Assembly (NCBI GenBank): GCA_002421425.1
Contig: DIJZ01000025.1
Location: 1-64,000 of the forward strand
Length of the DNA: 64,000 nt
DNA from: Caldifarciminota bacterium UBA5631
GTDB lineage: Bacteria > Hydrothermota > Hydrothermia > UBA1063
Reading direction: 5' to 3'
In this document: one piece after another, positions 51,059 to 59,766 of the stretch
How positions within the stretch are numbered: position 1 is the stretch's first letter
Layout of the letters: the number at the start of each line of letters is the position of its first letter
The notes under the pieces: model-generated
What the model was told of the DNA's origin: nothing
The model's database searches: none
What the model saw: the letters and a program-made list of their open reading frames with translations, nothing else
Made by a program: the position numbers and the translations under genes

Positions 51059-53452
51059 CTATTCAATGGTTCCGAGGATTGTAAACTCAACTCTTCGGTT
51101 CTTCTGGTAATCATCTTCGCTCTTTTCAGGGAATACCACGAGCTTTCTTTCGCCATATCCTTTAGCAATTAACCTCTCCGGAGGAATATTATGTACTTTT
51201 ATCAGGTAATCTCTAACAGATTTTGCTCTTGCGTCGGAGAGCTTAAGGTTGTAAGCATCAGAACCTCTGGAGTCAGTGTGTCCACCGATTTCGACTTTTA
51301 CATTAGGATACTCGTTCAGGAACAGGGCAATGGAATCAAGTACTGGATATGACTCTGGCTTTATGTCCGCCTTATTCAGTTCAAAGTAAATATTCCTGAA
51401 AGTAAACACCATCTTTTGTTTTAGAAGGGATACGTCCTTTGTGGTTTTCCTGCCACCTTCGATCACAAAACCAGCCTCGAAGGGAATATATTTTTCTGAC
51501 GTAACCTTTATTCTGTAAGCACCCTCGACAAGTTTTATACTGAACTCACCGGTGGAAGGTGTGTTTAACGTCTGAATTAATGTACCCGTCGAATCAAAAA
51601 GATCAATCTTTGCAGTGAGTGGTGTGAGGGCCTTTGCGTCGAGTACCTTTCCGATTAGCTCACCCTCTGTTGGCACAATAGTGTAGTTCCTGGTCAGGGT
51701 TTGCAGGGCCTTGATATCAAAGGTTTCGTAAATCGGTTTATAGTTTGCCTCTTTTATTCTGATGGAATAGACTCCCTCAAGATATTTTCTCGAAACCTTG
51801 CCACTTGGGTCCGTGAGTAATGTATCAATTTTTCCACCTGCATCTTCAATAAGTACCGTAACATATTCTTTCGGCAGACCCGTTACGAAGTCTGTTACCT
51901 GGACCACCAGATCACCCATTAGAGGTTTGAGGTAGAAAACGGTCTTAACCTTTTGTTTTTTATCAACGAAAATTGTGGTATCCTTTGAGGTGTAGTCTTT
52001 TGCATAAACACGGATTTTCGTCCAGCCCCATGGTACTCTCATCTTGAAGTGTCCGTTCTTTCCAGTGGTGACAGTAGCCTTTCTACCATTGTATTTCACT
52101 ACGTCAACCTTTGCAATGAGGGGAGTTCCTGTAACGGTATCAATTATGTCACCTTCAATGTACTGATTTATTACGCTTCTAAATCCGGCAGTTACTGTTG
52201 CAGAAAGTCCTTCAGCAGATGAAATAATCCCACCCTGGTTCGAAACCCCCACATTAACAAACATAAATGGGAGCTGGAAGCCTGTTCCCACTGAAAAGCT
52301 TGGCCTCAGTCCGCCTCCAAAGGTTGTACCCACCAGGAGAGGGATAAAGGTGTTCATTTCCATGGCAAGGGAGAGTTTCGGAGTTGTGCTGGAAAGGGCA
52401 GAATTCTTGAATCCCTGTTCAAGGTCAAAGTAGAAACGGAATGGAAGGCGATAGAAGTCGTATCTTCCAGAAATTCTCAGTAAAAGCGGCAAAGCTGTGG
52501 TAAAGTTAGTTCTATTTCTTTCAAGCGTATCAGTAAAGATTTCTTCCAGGGAATCAACGGAAAAGAGGTCAACGAAGTTAAATTGAGTGGAGTTTATGGC
52601 TCCAATACCGGAGAATGTAGAATCAGAGTTCCAGAAGATTTTTGAGAACATGTTCTCTATGGTCAATCCCAGGGTGAACTTAGGTGTAAGTTCTATCGAA
52701 GAGCCGAGGGTAAAGCTGAAGCCATTTCCTGCTGGATTGAAAATCTGGTCAACGGTAAGATTTTCCATATTGTAAACAAAATTGGGAGTGGAGTACATAA
52801 AGTCCACGGTGTCAACGACTTCCATCACCGTTTCTCCTATGGAAATCCTCCCGGTCCTGGATGAAATTTTTGAATAGCCGAGTCCTACTATATAAGAGCC
52901 CGACAGTCCAAAGTGAACGTTTTTACCGGATATCTTCTCCTTAATTCCAAAACCAAGGGAAGATTCTTGATACAAAATTGCCTCCCCATAGAGGCTTGAG
53001 AAATCATAGTCATTATTGACCTGGACACCGTATAGTCCAATTCTGAAAAGGTCAGCAGGAAGTTGGATTTTCGCAGCGTCAACGATTTTTGAAGCAAGTC
53101 CAACGGGTCCGATGGAGATTCCAAAGGGCATAATGCTTGCATACTGGTTTATCAGGAAGTTATCTCCAATCTTATCCATAACCTTTCGTTTAAAGGCATC
53201 GGTGATGGTATCCATTGGAGCAAATTCGTTGTATAGGTCAAGTGAAAGTAAATTATTATTGAAGCCGCCATGTATGTAGGGAATCATTAGTACAAAGGAA
53301 GGATTATACTTTGACGCGAGGTTCTGAGGGGAGTGGAAAATGGAATATGGACCGAAATGTCCCGTTGTTCCATACCACTCTCCGTTGAAGGAGATAACTG
53401 GATACGCACTGGCCAGCCCAACAGCTACGAACAGAGCAAATATTTTTTTCAT
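51059..53452 (-). CDS. Large OmpA-family outer-membrane protein with three carboxypeptidase-regulatory-like domains
   Basis: The 797-residue protein has a signal peptide (MKKIFALFVAVGLASA) and a beta-barrel-like region (about 20-430). Three CarboxypepD_reg-like domains follow (about 432-510, 512-597 and 598-682, each opening like GxLxGKVxDxxTxxPL). It ends with an OmpA/MotB peptidoglycan-binding domain (about 685-797, IGGHTDSRGSDAYNLKLSDARAKSV in two blocks, with GYGER). It would link the outer membrane to the wall. A GAGGAGG Shine-Dalgarno precedes the ATG, four bases after the upstream stop. Confidence 0.88.
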   Translation of the reverse strand: MKKIFALFVAVGLASAYPVISFNGEWYGTTGHFGPYSIFHSPQNLASKYNPSFVLMIPYIHGGFNNNLLSLDLYNEFAPMDTITDAFKRKVMDKIGDNFLINQYASIMPFGISIGPVGLASKIVDAAKIQLPADLFRIGLYGVQVNNDYDFSSLYGEAILYQESSLGFGIKEKISGKNVHFGLSGSYIVGLGYSKISSRTGRISIGETVMEVVDTVDFMYSTPNFVYNMENLTVDQIFNPAGNGFSFTLGSSIELTPKFTLGLTIENMFSKIFWNSDSTFSGIGAINSTQFNFVDLFSVDSLEEIFTDTLERNRTNFTTALPLLLRISGRYDFYRLPFRFYFDLEQGFKNSALSSTTPKLSLAMEMNTFIPLLVGTTFGGGLRPSFSVGTGFQLPFMFVNVGVSNQGGIISSAEGLSATVTAGFRSVINQYIEGDIIDTVTGTPLIAKVDVVKYNGRKATVTTGKNGHFKMRVPWGWTKIRVYAKDYTSKDTTIFVDKKQKVKTVFYLKPLMGDLVVQVTDFVTGLPKEYVTVLIEDAGGKIDTLLTDPSGKVSRKYLEGVYSIRIKEANYKPIYETFDIKALQTLTRNYTIVPTEGELIGKVLDAKALTPLTAKIDLFDSTGTLIQTLNTPSTGEFSIKLVEGAYRIKVTSEKYIPFEAGFVIEGGRKTTKDVSLLKQKMVFTFRNIYFELNKADIKPESYPVLDSIALFLNEYPNVKVEIGGHTDSRGSDAYNLKLSDARAKSVRDYLIKVHNIPPERLIAKGYGERKLVVFPEKSEDDYQKNRRVEFTILGTIE

Positions 53453-53456
53453 ATTG

Positions 53457-54491
53457 TTATTCCTCCTCTTGCAGCTTCTCGAAATCCAGATACCCTTTTA
53501 CTCTTACGTATCCGCCAATCCTCAGGTAGTCTTCCGGTCGAAATTTCGCCGTTCCCGATTGGGAAGGCACTCTTATACTTAGATGCAGGAACATGGTATC
53601 CTTTTTCATGTAGTTGAAAAGCTGCCTTGATGCCGTTGCGTGGAAAGTGCTCTGGATTTCATTCTCGGCAAATCCGTCAGAAGATAAGGAGGCGGGAGCA
53701 ATTGCAGATCTGTTAAAAACTACCGAGCTATCGGTTTTTTCCTTGTTAAGGACCCATGTGGTCATTTCGAGGCCTATAGGAAGATGGTTTCCTGCACGCA
53801 TGTGGAATTCAACGGTATCGATAAGTTCTTTTTCTGCAAATTTCATAGTCGAGGAATCAATTTCAATGGTTATTTCCTCAAAGATCAATGTATCTCCGCG
53901 GAAGTTGATATGGGCAGGTATTTCGTAACCCATGTATAGGGTATCAATGTTTACCGCACCTACGGAACCAGTTCCTCTCAAGGTAACACTAAAAGAACCA
54001 ATAGGCACATCAGTCAGTCTTGCCCTTATGACCGTATCACAGATTCCTGCTGGTAAAGAGACTCTGATAGTGTCACCATCGATGGGGATGCCGTCTTTGA
54101 AGTATGTGAGTCCGAAGTAGAGTGTAACGGGGAGTATGACATTTCCTTTAAGTCGCATCGTGCCCACTACAGAATGGAGCTCACTCTGAATATTTGTCCT
54201 CAGTGTATCGAAAACATCGGGTAAACCGTGGGAGAAGAAAATATTGATGGTGCTATCTACGGCGAAATACTGATTCACGATGGTGGTATCCTCACCAAAG
54301 AAAATGGAATCCTGCCGGGTATAAAGATAAGTGGGATTGTCTTCAATGAAGCTGGCGAGAGTGTATGAAGAGTCTATCAGCGGTAAGCTTGCATCCAGAG
54401 GAAGGATCTTGTTACTGTTCCACTCCTCCACTTTCAGGTTACACCCAGCCATTAATATGGCAAGGGCAATAACCACGCGTAATCTTTTCAT
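53457..54491 (-). CDS. Lipoprotein, beta-rich, function unknown
   Basis: The 344-residue product has a signal peptide with lipobox LMAGC (Cys17). The mature part is rich in Asp, Ser, Thr and Val with many short strand-like stretches, and no family was recognised. It lies four bases upstream of the OmpA-family gene and 13 bases after manC, with an AAGGAGG Shine-Dalgarno. It may be a partner lipoprotein of the OmpA-family protein. Confidence 0.6.
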   Translation of the reverse strand: MKRLRVVIALAILMAGCNLKVEEWNSNKILPLDASLPLIDSSYTLASFIEDNPTYLYTRQDSIFFGEDTTIVNQYFAVDSTINIFFSHGLPDVFDTLRTNIQSELHSVVGTMRLKGNVILPVTLYFGLTYFKDGIPIDGDTIRVSLPAGICDTVIRARLTDVPIGSFSVTLRGTGSVGAVNIDTLYMGYEIPAHINFRGDTLIFEEITIEIDSSTMKFAEKELIDTVEFHMRAGNHLPIGLEMTTWVLNKEKTDSSVVFNRSAIAPASLSSDGFAENEIQSTFHATASRQLFNYMKKDTMFLHLSIRVPSQSGTAKFRPEDYLRIGGYVRVKGYLDFEKLQEEE

Positions 54492-54504
54492 AAAAGCCTC
54501 CTTG

Positions 54505-55536
54505 CTACAAAAGTTCTGTATGATTCTTTGCTCTGAGTATTTCTCTTAATTTCTTTACTTTCTGTGCCTCCGATTTCGGTATTACAAGCACTACATCTTT
54601 TGTGGAAACTACAATCATATCCTTTAGCCCCAGGGCTGCGATTATTGGGCCTTCTGAGATAAGTATAGAATTTTCGCATTCGTCGAAGGCCATCTCTCCT
54701 TTTATTATATTCCCGTAGCTATCACTGGTCAATATGTTTGCAAGAGATGGAAAGGACCCGAGGTCTTCCCATAGAAATGTTCCTTCAACCACAGCAATGT
54801 TATCAGCTTTTTCCATGATGGCATAATCAACAGAAATTTCTGGTGCTCTTTCGTAAAGCAAACCAATATCCTCAGGAATTTTAGTATTTTTGAGATCTTG
54901 ATAGAAGTCTGGCATATAAGCCTTCAGAGCCCTGTCAAAAGTTCTAACGTGCCAGATAAACATTCCTGCGTTCCAGTAAAAATTGCCTGAAAGCAGGTAT
55001 TTTTCTGCGGTTTCTCTATCTGGTTTCTCATGGAATTTTCTCACGCTGTATGCCCCTGCATCGATTTCAATTCCCTTTTCAATATAACCGTATCCCGTTT
55101 CAGGTCTGTCAGGCTTAATTCCAATCGTGACAATGTAGCCTTTCTCTGCAAGATGTTTGGCTTTTTTTATGGTCTCTGTGAATTTGTTTTCTCCTTCTAA
55201 GTAGTGGTCGGAAGGGAAGATTGCCAGAATGCAGTCTCCATATTTCCTCAAGGCGTATTCGTTGGCTGCAGCGCAGGCTGGAGCCGTATTTCTCCCTACC
55301 GGTTCCAGAATCAGAAAGGCATCAGGGAAAAGGCTTTTGAGCTTTTCTTCAAATCTTGAATTTGAAATGAAGAAGATTTCGTCAACCTCTTTCATCCTGT
55401 TAAGTCTGTGGAAGGTCTCTTCTATAAGCGATTTATTTCCAAAAATCTTCAGAAACTGTTTTGGATTATCTTCTCTGGATAATGGCCAGAATCTCTCGCC
55501 CTTCCCGCCTGAAAGAACACCTGCCACAAATTTCAT
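54505..55536 (-). CDS. manC: Mannose-1-phosphate guanylyltransferase
   Basis: The 343-residue enzyme makes GDP-mannose for glycan synthesis. It has VLSGGKGERFWPLSR (nucleotide loop) and NPKQFLKIFG at the N-terminus. Further on are AIFPSDHYLEGE, GIKPDRPETGYGYIEKG, KFHEKPDRETAEKYL, FYWNAGMFIWHV and SVDYAIMEKA. The single-domain length means no fused isomerase. The start is leaderless, with a TATAAT seven bases upstream. It heads an operon with two envelope proteins. Confidence 0.93.
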   Translation of the reverse strand: MKFVAGVLSGGKGERFWPLSREDNPKQFLKIFGNKSLIEETFHRLNRMKEVDEIFFISNSRFEEKLKSLFPDAFLILEPVGRNTAPACAAANEYALRKYGDCILAIFPSDHYLEGENKFTETIKKAKHLAEKGYIVTIGIKPDRPETGYGYIEKGIEIDAGAYSVRKFHEKPDRETAEKYLLSGNFYWNAGMFIWHVRTFDRALKAYMPDFYQDLKNTKIPEDIGLLYERAPEISVDYAIMEKADNIAVVEGTFLWEDLGSFPSLANILTSDSYGNIIKGEMAFDECENSILISEGPIIAALGLKDMIVVSTKDVVLVIPKSEAQKVKKLREILRAKNHTELL

Positions 55537-55543
55537 ATTTGTA

Positions 55544-55549
55544 ATTATA
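55544..55549 (-). promoter_or_regulatory. Leaderless-type -10 box of manC
   Basis: On the minus strand a perfect TATAAT (55549-55544) ends seven bases before the ATG at 55536, without a Shine-Dalgarno. It lies back to back with the similar box of the PlsY-like gene, and only 39 bases separate the two start codons. Confidence 0.6.
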
Positions 55550-55563
55550 AGGCTTCTGCGCTT

Positions 55564-55569
55564 TATAAT
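55564..55569 (+). promoter_or_regulatory. Leaderless-type -10 box of the PlsY-like fusion gene
   Basis: A perfect TATAAT ends six bases before the ATG at 55576. No Shine-Dalgarno is present. TTGTAA at 55539-55544 is a possible but widely spaced -35 (19 bases). Confidence 0.6.
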
Positions 55570-55575
55570 AAAAGA

Positions 55576-56766
55576 ATGGTCGGAGCATTTCTCAGTGTTA
55601 TTACGGGATATTTGATAGGTTCCATTTCCCCATCTTACATACTGGGTAAAGTATGTAAAGGGATTGACATCCGGGAGGAAGGGGAGGGGAATGCTGGAAC
55701 AATAAATGCCTTTAGAGTACTTGGCCCCGTTCCTGCTATAATTACTGCCCTGTTCGATGTATCTAAGGGTTTAATTTCAGCCTTTCTGGCCCACCTTTTC
55801 GGAGTTTCTTATCCTTACAATCTATTGATTGCATACTCAGCAGTTATTGGTCATATGTTTCCTTTCTATCTTGGCTTTCGAGGCGGCCAGGGAGAAGCAA
55901 CCAGCATGGGCGTTCTCCTGTATTTTCTCTTCAGGTTTTCCATCATCAAACCCGATTTTCATATGGCCCTTCTCGTTTTTGTATTCTTTCTTCTTGTAGT
56001 CCTTTACATAACAAAGTTTAGTCGTATTCTTGGCTTATTCGTTCTACCTGTGCTTACAGTTTTCCTGATCGTGCATGCAAGCCTTCCTGAAGCTCTTGTC
56101 GTGGTTCTATTTTTTCTTCACATTTTTGGCACGAGCTTATACAACAGAATTCGCACAGGTTACAGACTCAGTGAAAATACAAGAACAAAGATTAAGTGGT
56201 CAAGATTTATTGCAAGACCCTTCGCCGTGCTCTACATCGTTATCTATTTCCTCACCTCAAGAAATTTTATTATCTATCTTACTGGTGGAGTAGCCCTTTT
56301 CTTTTTTCTTTTTGACATTGTGAGGCTTTCGAAGTCCGGAATCAACAGGGCCATAATGAAAACTCTTCAATTTGCTATGAAATCAGGTGAGGAAAAGACA
56401 TTCTCAAGCATGACGCATTTCACAGTGTCGGCATTTCTATCTTTTCTTCTTTTTCCAAGGGAAATCGCGTGCGCCTCTATTCTCTTTCCAGTATTTGGTG
56501 ATATGTTTGCAAAGTTGATGGGTCTTGAATATGGAAGAACAAAACTCTTCGAAAAGAGCCTTGAAGGCACCCTGGCCTATTTTGCTTTCGGTAATGTTGT
56601 GGGATATGTCTACTCAGCAGTTACAGGATTTCCTTTCAGTCTAATACTCGTTGGTGCTGCTGCAGGAGCAATTTCCGAAGCCCTTCCATGGCGGCTGGAT
56701 GATAATCTTAGCGGAACGCTTTCTTCAGCCCTGACTATGTTTTACGTTGCAAAGTGGTTTATGTAA
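55576..56766 (+). CDS. Fusion of PlsY-like acyltransferase and dolichol/diacylglycerol kinase-like domain
   Basis: Residues about 1-200 resemble PlsY, the membrane glycerol-3-phosphate acyltransferase: YLIGSISPSYILGK, then EGNAGTINAFRVLG and GHMFPFYLGFRGGQGEATSMG. The usual GGKG has Gln for Lys, and the third PlsY motif is not clear. Residues about 205-396 are a second multi-helix domain. It has FGDMFAKLMGLEYGRTKLF followed by EKSLEGTLAYF, the signature of the Sec59/DGK1/VTE5 CTP-dependent lipid kinases. About ten to twelve transmembrane helices in all. A joined step in phospholipid or polyprenol phosphate metabolism is inferred. Confidence 0.75.
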   Translation: MVGAFLSVITGYLIGSISPSYILGKVCKGIDIREEGEGNAGTINAFRVLGPVPAIITALFDVSKGLISAFLAHLFGVSYPYNLLIAYSAVIGHMFPFYLGFRGGQGEATSMGVLLYFLFRFSIIKPDFHMALLVFVFFLLVVLYITKFSRILGLFVLPVLTVFLIVHASLPEALVVVLFFLHIFGTSLYNRIRTGYRLSENTRTKIKWSRFIARPFAVLYIVIYFLTSRNFIIYLTGGVALFFFLFDIVRLSKSGINRAIMKTLQFAMKSGEEKTFSSMTHFTVSAFLSFLLFPREIACASILFPVFGDMFAKLMGLEYGRTKLFEKSLEGTLAYFAFGNVVGYVYSAVTGFPFSLILVGAAAGAISEALPWRLDDNLSGTLSSALTMFYVAKWFM

Positions 56767-56809
56767 ATACTTTAAATGGGGATTAAAATAGAAAGATGAG
56801 GAGGTCGTT

Positions 56810-59656
56810 ATGATTGTGAGAAGCATACTTGTAATGATGTTGACTGCGAGAGCATACATCTACCCTGCTCTCCAGGAAAAGATGGCGAAAGCTGCTCCAG
56901 ATGAACGTGTGGAGGCTATCGTTCATCTCGTGCAGAAGGCCGATTTTGAGGGAAAGAAAGGTCTATCCCCCAGGGAATATGTGGATTATCTGAAATCTTT
57001 CTCCAGCGAGTCTCAACGGAACATTCTCGAATTTCTTAATTCGAATTTTTCCGAGAAGATTGACTCTATTGCTCCTTACTGGATATTTAATGGATTTTAC
57101 ATAAGAGCCAATACAGATGTTCTAAAAGCCATTGCGGATAGAGACGATGTGGAGTATCTTGTGGACAACTACGAAATTAAACTTTATCCTGCAGCTGTCT
57201 CCAGGGAGGATGCGGAAAATGGAAAGACACCAGAGTGGAATGTCTCTATCGTCTCTGCACCTCAGTGCTGGACCGCTGGATACGATGGAACAGGAGTGGT
57301 GGTTGGCCATATGGATACTGGAGTAGATGCTACACACCCTGCTCTTGCGAACAAGTGGCTAGGGGCTCCTTACTGGTATGATGCAGTTAATGGACAGGCT
57401 AACCCTTATGATGACCATGGCCACGGCACCCATACCATGGGTACTATCCTCGGAGGAGATGGTAACGGATCCTTTGCAAATGACGTGGGTGTTGCGCCCG
57501 GTGCAAAGTTTGCTTCCGTGAAGATTTTTAGCTCCACGGGAGGTACTAACGTTAACTGGATACACATTGCATTTCAGAAAATTGCAGAATGGAAAGCTCT
57601 GGGTGCTAACATTGTAGCATCATCCAACTCCTGGGGTTCAACGGATGTGACGAACCTTGAGTACTGGCAGGATGTTTTGAACTGGAGAAATCTGGACATT
57701 GTCCCTGTGTTTGCTGCAGGGAACAACGGACCTGCTGCAGGGACTATCAATACACCGGGATCGTTCCCAACTGTAATTGGCGTGGGTGGAACTACAAGTT
57801 CTGATGGTATGTACAATGAATCCTGCAGGGGACCCGCGCCAAATCAGACACCATGGAACGACACTCAGTACTGGCCAAGGGCAGACTGGAATCTTATTAA
57901 ACCTAATATCTCGGCTCCCGCTGTTTCAGTGAGATCTGCATATCCTGGTGGCTCCTATGTTTATATGACAGGAACCTCTATGGCGACTCCGCATGTTGCA
58001 GGTGCCATTGCCATTTTGAAGCAGAAAAATCCAGGGCTAGATTTCTATCAGGTTTATTCTCTTCTTCTGGATAATGCTGACCAACCCGCTCAGGGTGCTC
58101 CATACCCCAACAACAACTATGGATGGGGAAGACTCAACATCTACAATGCACTGGTCAACACACCGAATCCTTCAGAGCCTGATGTGGTCTTTGTGAACTA
58201 TTCCTGGACTGACAGTAACTCAAACAGTATCTGGGAACCTGGTGAAAATATTCAAATAGTTGTAACGTTGCGCAACAGCGGTACCACCGCCACAAATGTG
58301 AGCGCAACTCTTAGAACCAGCTCCACCGATGCATCCATAATTGATTCAACTTCTTCTTATGGAGATATGGGCCCTAATCAATCTGCCAGCAACAGCTCTG
58401 ACCCATTCGTGGTTCAATCCAGCCCTTCAGCACCATCCGGGTCTTCAATTCAGTTTACGATCTATGTTTCCTGTGATGGAGGATATTCCTGGACGTATAA
58501 CTTTGCTATTGTCGTTGGTATTCCAGGCGTTGATTATGCGGATCACTCTCCTGGAAACATTTTGCTTACTGTCACCCGTTACGGAACCCTTGGATATATG
58601 AGCTCTGCAGGGACTCAGGGTTCTGGCTGCAAGTATCCATCCTCTTCGGCATCTCATCTTTACTATGGTGCCTTTGCTGTGGGAACGGTGATGCCCTATG
58701 TAATTGACAGATATTATGAAAGTGCTAGCACCGATGATGATGATTGGGTAACCCTTTCAGATCCTGATGGAAGGGTGTATCTTTACAGGCCTTATCCACC
58801 ATGCTATGAATATTCCCAGGCAATATACAGCGATGCCGGCGGTGAACAGAGTAAGGGCCTAATTGTCTACCAGAGAGGGTATACTTTCAACGATGGCTAT
58901 GGACCCAATTATGTTATCCTCGAATATGTGTTATACAACTCTTCTGCAAATCAGATTGACGACCTCTATGCTGGTCTCTTTACCGACTGGGACATCGGCA
59001 CTGCTTCAGCTAATACCGGTGCTGTAGATAATTCCAGAAATATGGCATACCTCTATTATTCTTCTACCTTTATGGGAACCGCCATTCTTAACCCGTCCAG
59101 AACTCAGACTACAATGATTGCGAATAAATCGCTGATCGACCATGACATTTATGTTTATCCTTACAACGGTTTACCGGACAATATCGAAATTAATTTCCTG
59201 AATGGAACCTATTCCACCAGCACTGCCAACAGAAACTATGACTGGTCCACGGTGGTGTCAGCGGGGCCTATTGACATTCCTCCCTATGATTCGGTGAAAG
59301 TTGCCTTTGCCGTAGCAGGTGGGAGCACTCTGGCAAACCTCAGGACAAACATTGATGATGCTTATGCCCGATACTGGGCGGTGGTTGTCGGAGTACCGGA
59401 GGGGGCTCAGGAAGTGAGTATGAGAATGCCTGCTATCATTAAGGGTGGTAACTTTGTAATGAAAGTGGCAACTCCGGAGAAGGAGCTTAAGGTTACTGTC
59501 TTTGATATCAAGGGTGCGAAAGCGGGAGAATTCAACGTCAGGAACCAGAAAGGCGAAGTAAGAATTAATTTAGGTGATCTTCCAGGTGGAGTCTATCTAA
59601 TCAGGGTTGAAGGGCAAAGCGTAGAGAAGACTGAAAAAGTAATTCTTGTGAAGTAG
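56810..59656 (+). CDS. Secreted subtilisin-like protease with T9SS-like C-terminal domain
   Basis: The 948-residue S8 protease has a short signal and a propeptide-like region (about 20-130). The catalytic domain (about 140-440) has Asp in VVVGHMDTGVDATHP, His in DDHGHGTHTMG and Ser in TGTSMATPHVAGAIAIL, so the triad is intact. A beta-sandwich segment (about 455-570) and a region of unknown fold follow. The last 80 residues (LKVTVFDIKGAKAG ... LPGGVYLIRVE ... KTEKVILVK) match the type A sorting domain of type IX secretion substrates. A GAGGAGG Shine-Dalgarno precedes the ATG. Confidence 0.9.
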   Translation: MIVRSILVMMLTARAYIYPALQEKMAKAAPDERVEAIVHLVQKADFEGKKGLSPREYVDYLKSFSSESQRNILEFLNSNFSEKIDSIAPYWIFNGFYIRANTDVLKAIADRDDVEYLVDNYEIKLYPAAVSREDAENGKTPEWNVSIVSAPQCWTAGYDGTGVVVGHMDTGVDATHPALANKWLGAPYWYDAVNGQANPYDDHGHGTHTMGTILGGDGNGSFANDVGVAPGAKFASVKIFSSTGGTNVNWIHIAFQKIAEWKALGANIVASSNSWGSTDVTNLEYWQDVLNWRNLDIVPVFAAGNNGPAAGTINTPGSFPTVIGVGGTTSSDGMYNESCRGPAPNQTPWNDTQYWPRADWNLIKPNISAPAVSVRSAYPGGSYVYMTGTSMATPHVAGAIAILKQKNPGLDFYQVYSLLLDNADQPAQGAPYPNNNYGWGRLNIYNALVNTPNPSEPDVVFVNYSWTDSNSNSIWEPGENIQIVVTLRNSGTTATNVSATLRTSSTDASIIDSTSSYGDMGPNQSASNSSDPFVVQSSPSAPSGSSIQFTIYVSCDGGYSWTYNFAIVVGIPGVDYADHSPGNILLTVTRYGTLGYMSSAGTQGSGCKYPSSSASHLYYGAFAVGTVMPYVIDRYYESASTDDDDWVTLSDPDGRVYLYRPYPPCYEYSQAIYSDAGGEQSKGLIVYQRGYTFNDGYGPNYVILEYVLYNSSANQIDDLYAGLFTDWDIGTASANTGAVDNSRNMAYLYYSSTFMGTAILNPSRTQTTMIANKSLIDHDIYVYPYNGLPDNIEINFLNGTYSTSTANRNYDWSTVVSAGPIDIPPYDSVKVAFAVAGGSTLANLRTNIDDAYARYWAVVVGVPEGAQEVSMRMPAIIKGGNFVMKVATPEKELKVTVFDIKGAKAGEFNVRNQKGEVRINLGDLPGGVYLIRVEGQSVEKTEKVILVK

Positions 59657-59680
59657 GACTTTAGGGAGAGTCTGAGATGC

Positions 59681-59710
59681 GGGGCCGCCCTCGGGGCGGC
59701 CCCTGTTTTT
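59681..59710 (+). terminator. Intrinsic terminator after the subtilase gene
   Basis: A GGGGCCGCC/GGCGGCCCC hairpin with a short loop is followed by CTGTTTTT. It lies 24 bases after the stop codon at 59656 and separates the protease from the amidohydrolases. Confidence 0.85.
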
Positions 59711-59766
59711 GCATTCTTTGATTGTTCGCATTATGAACTGAAAAATTTTAAAAATCGGGAGAGAAG

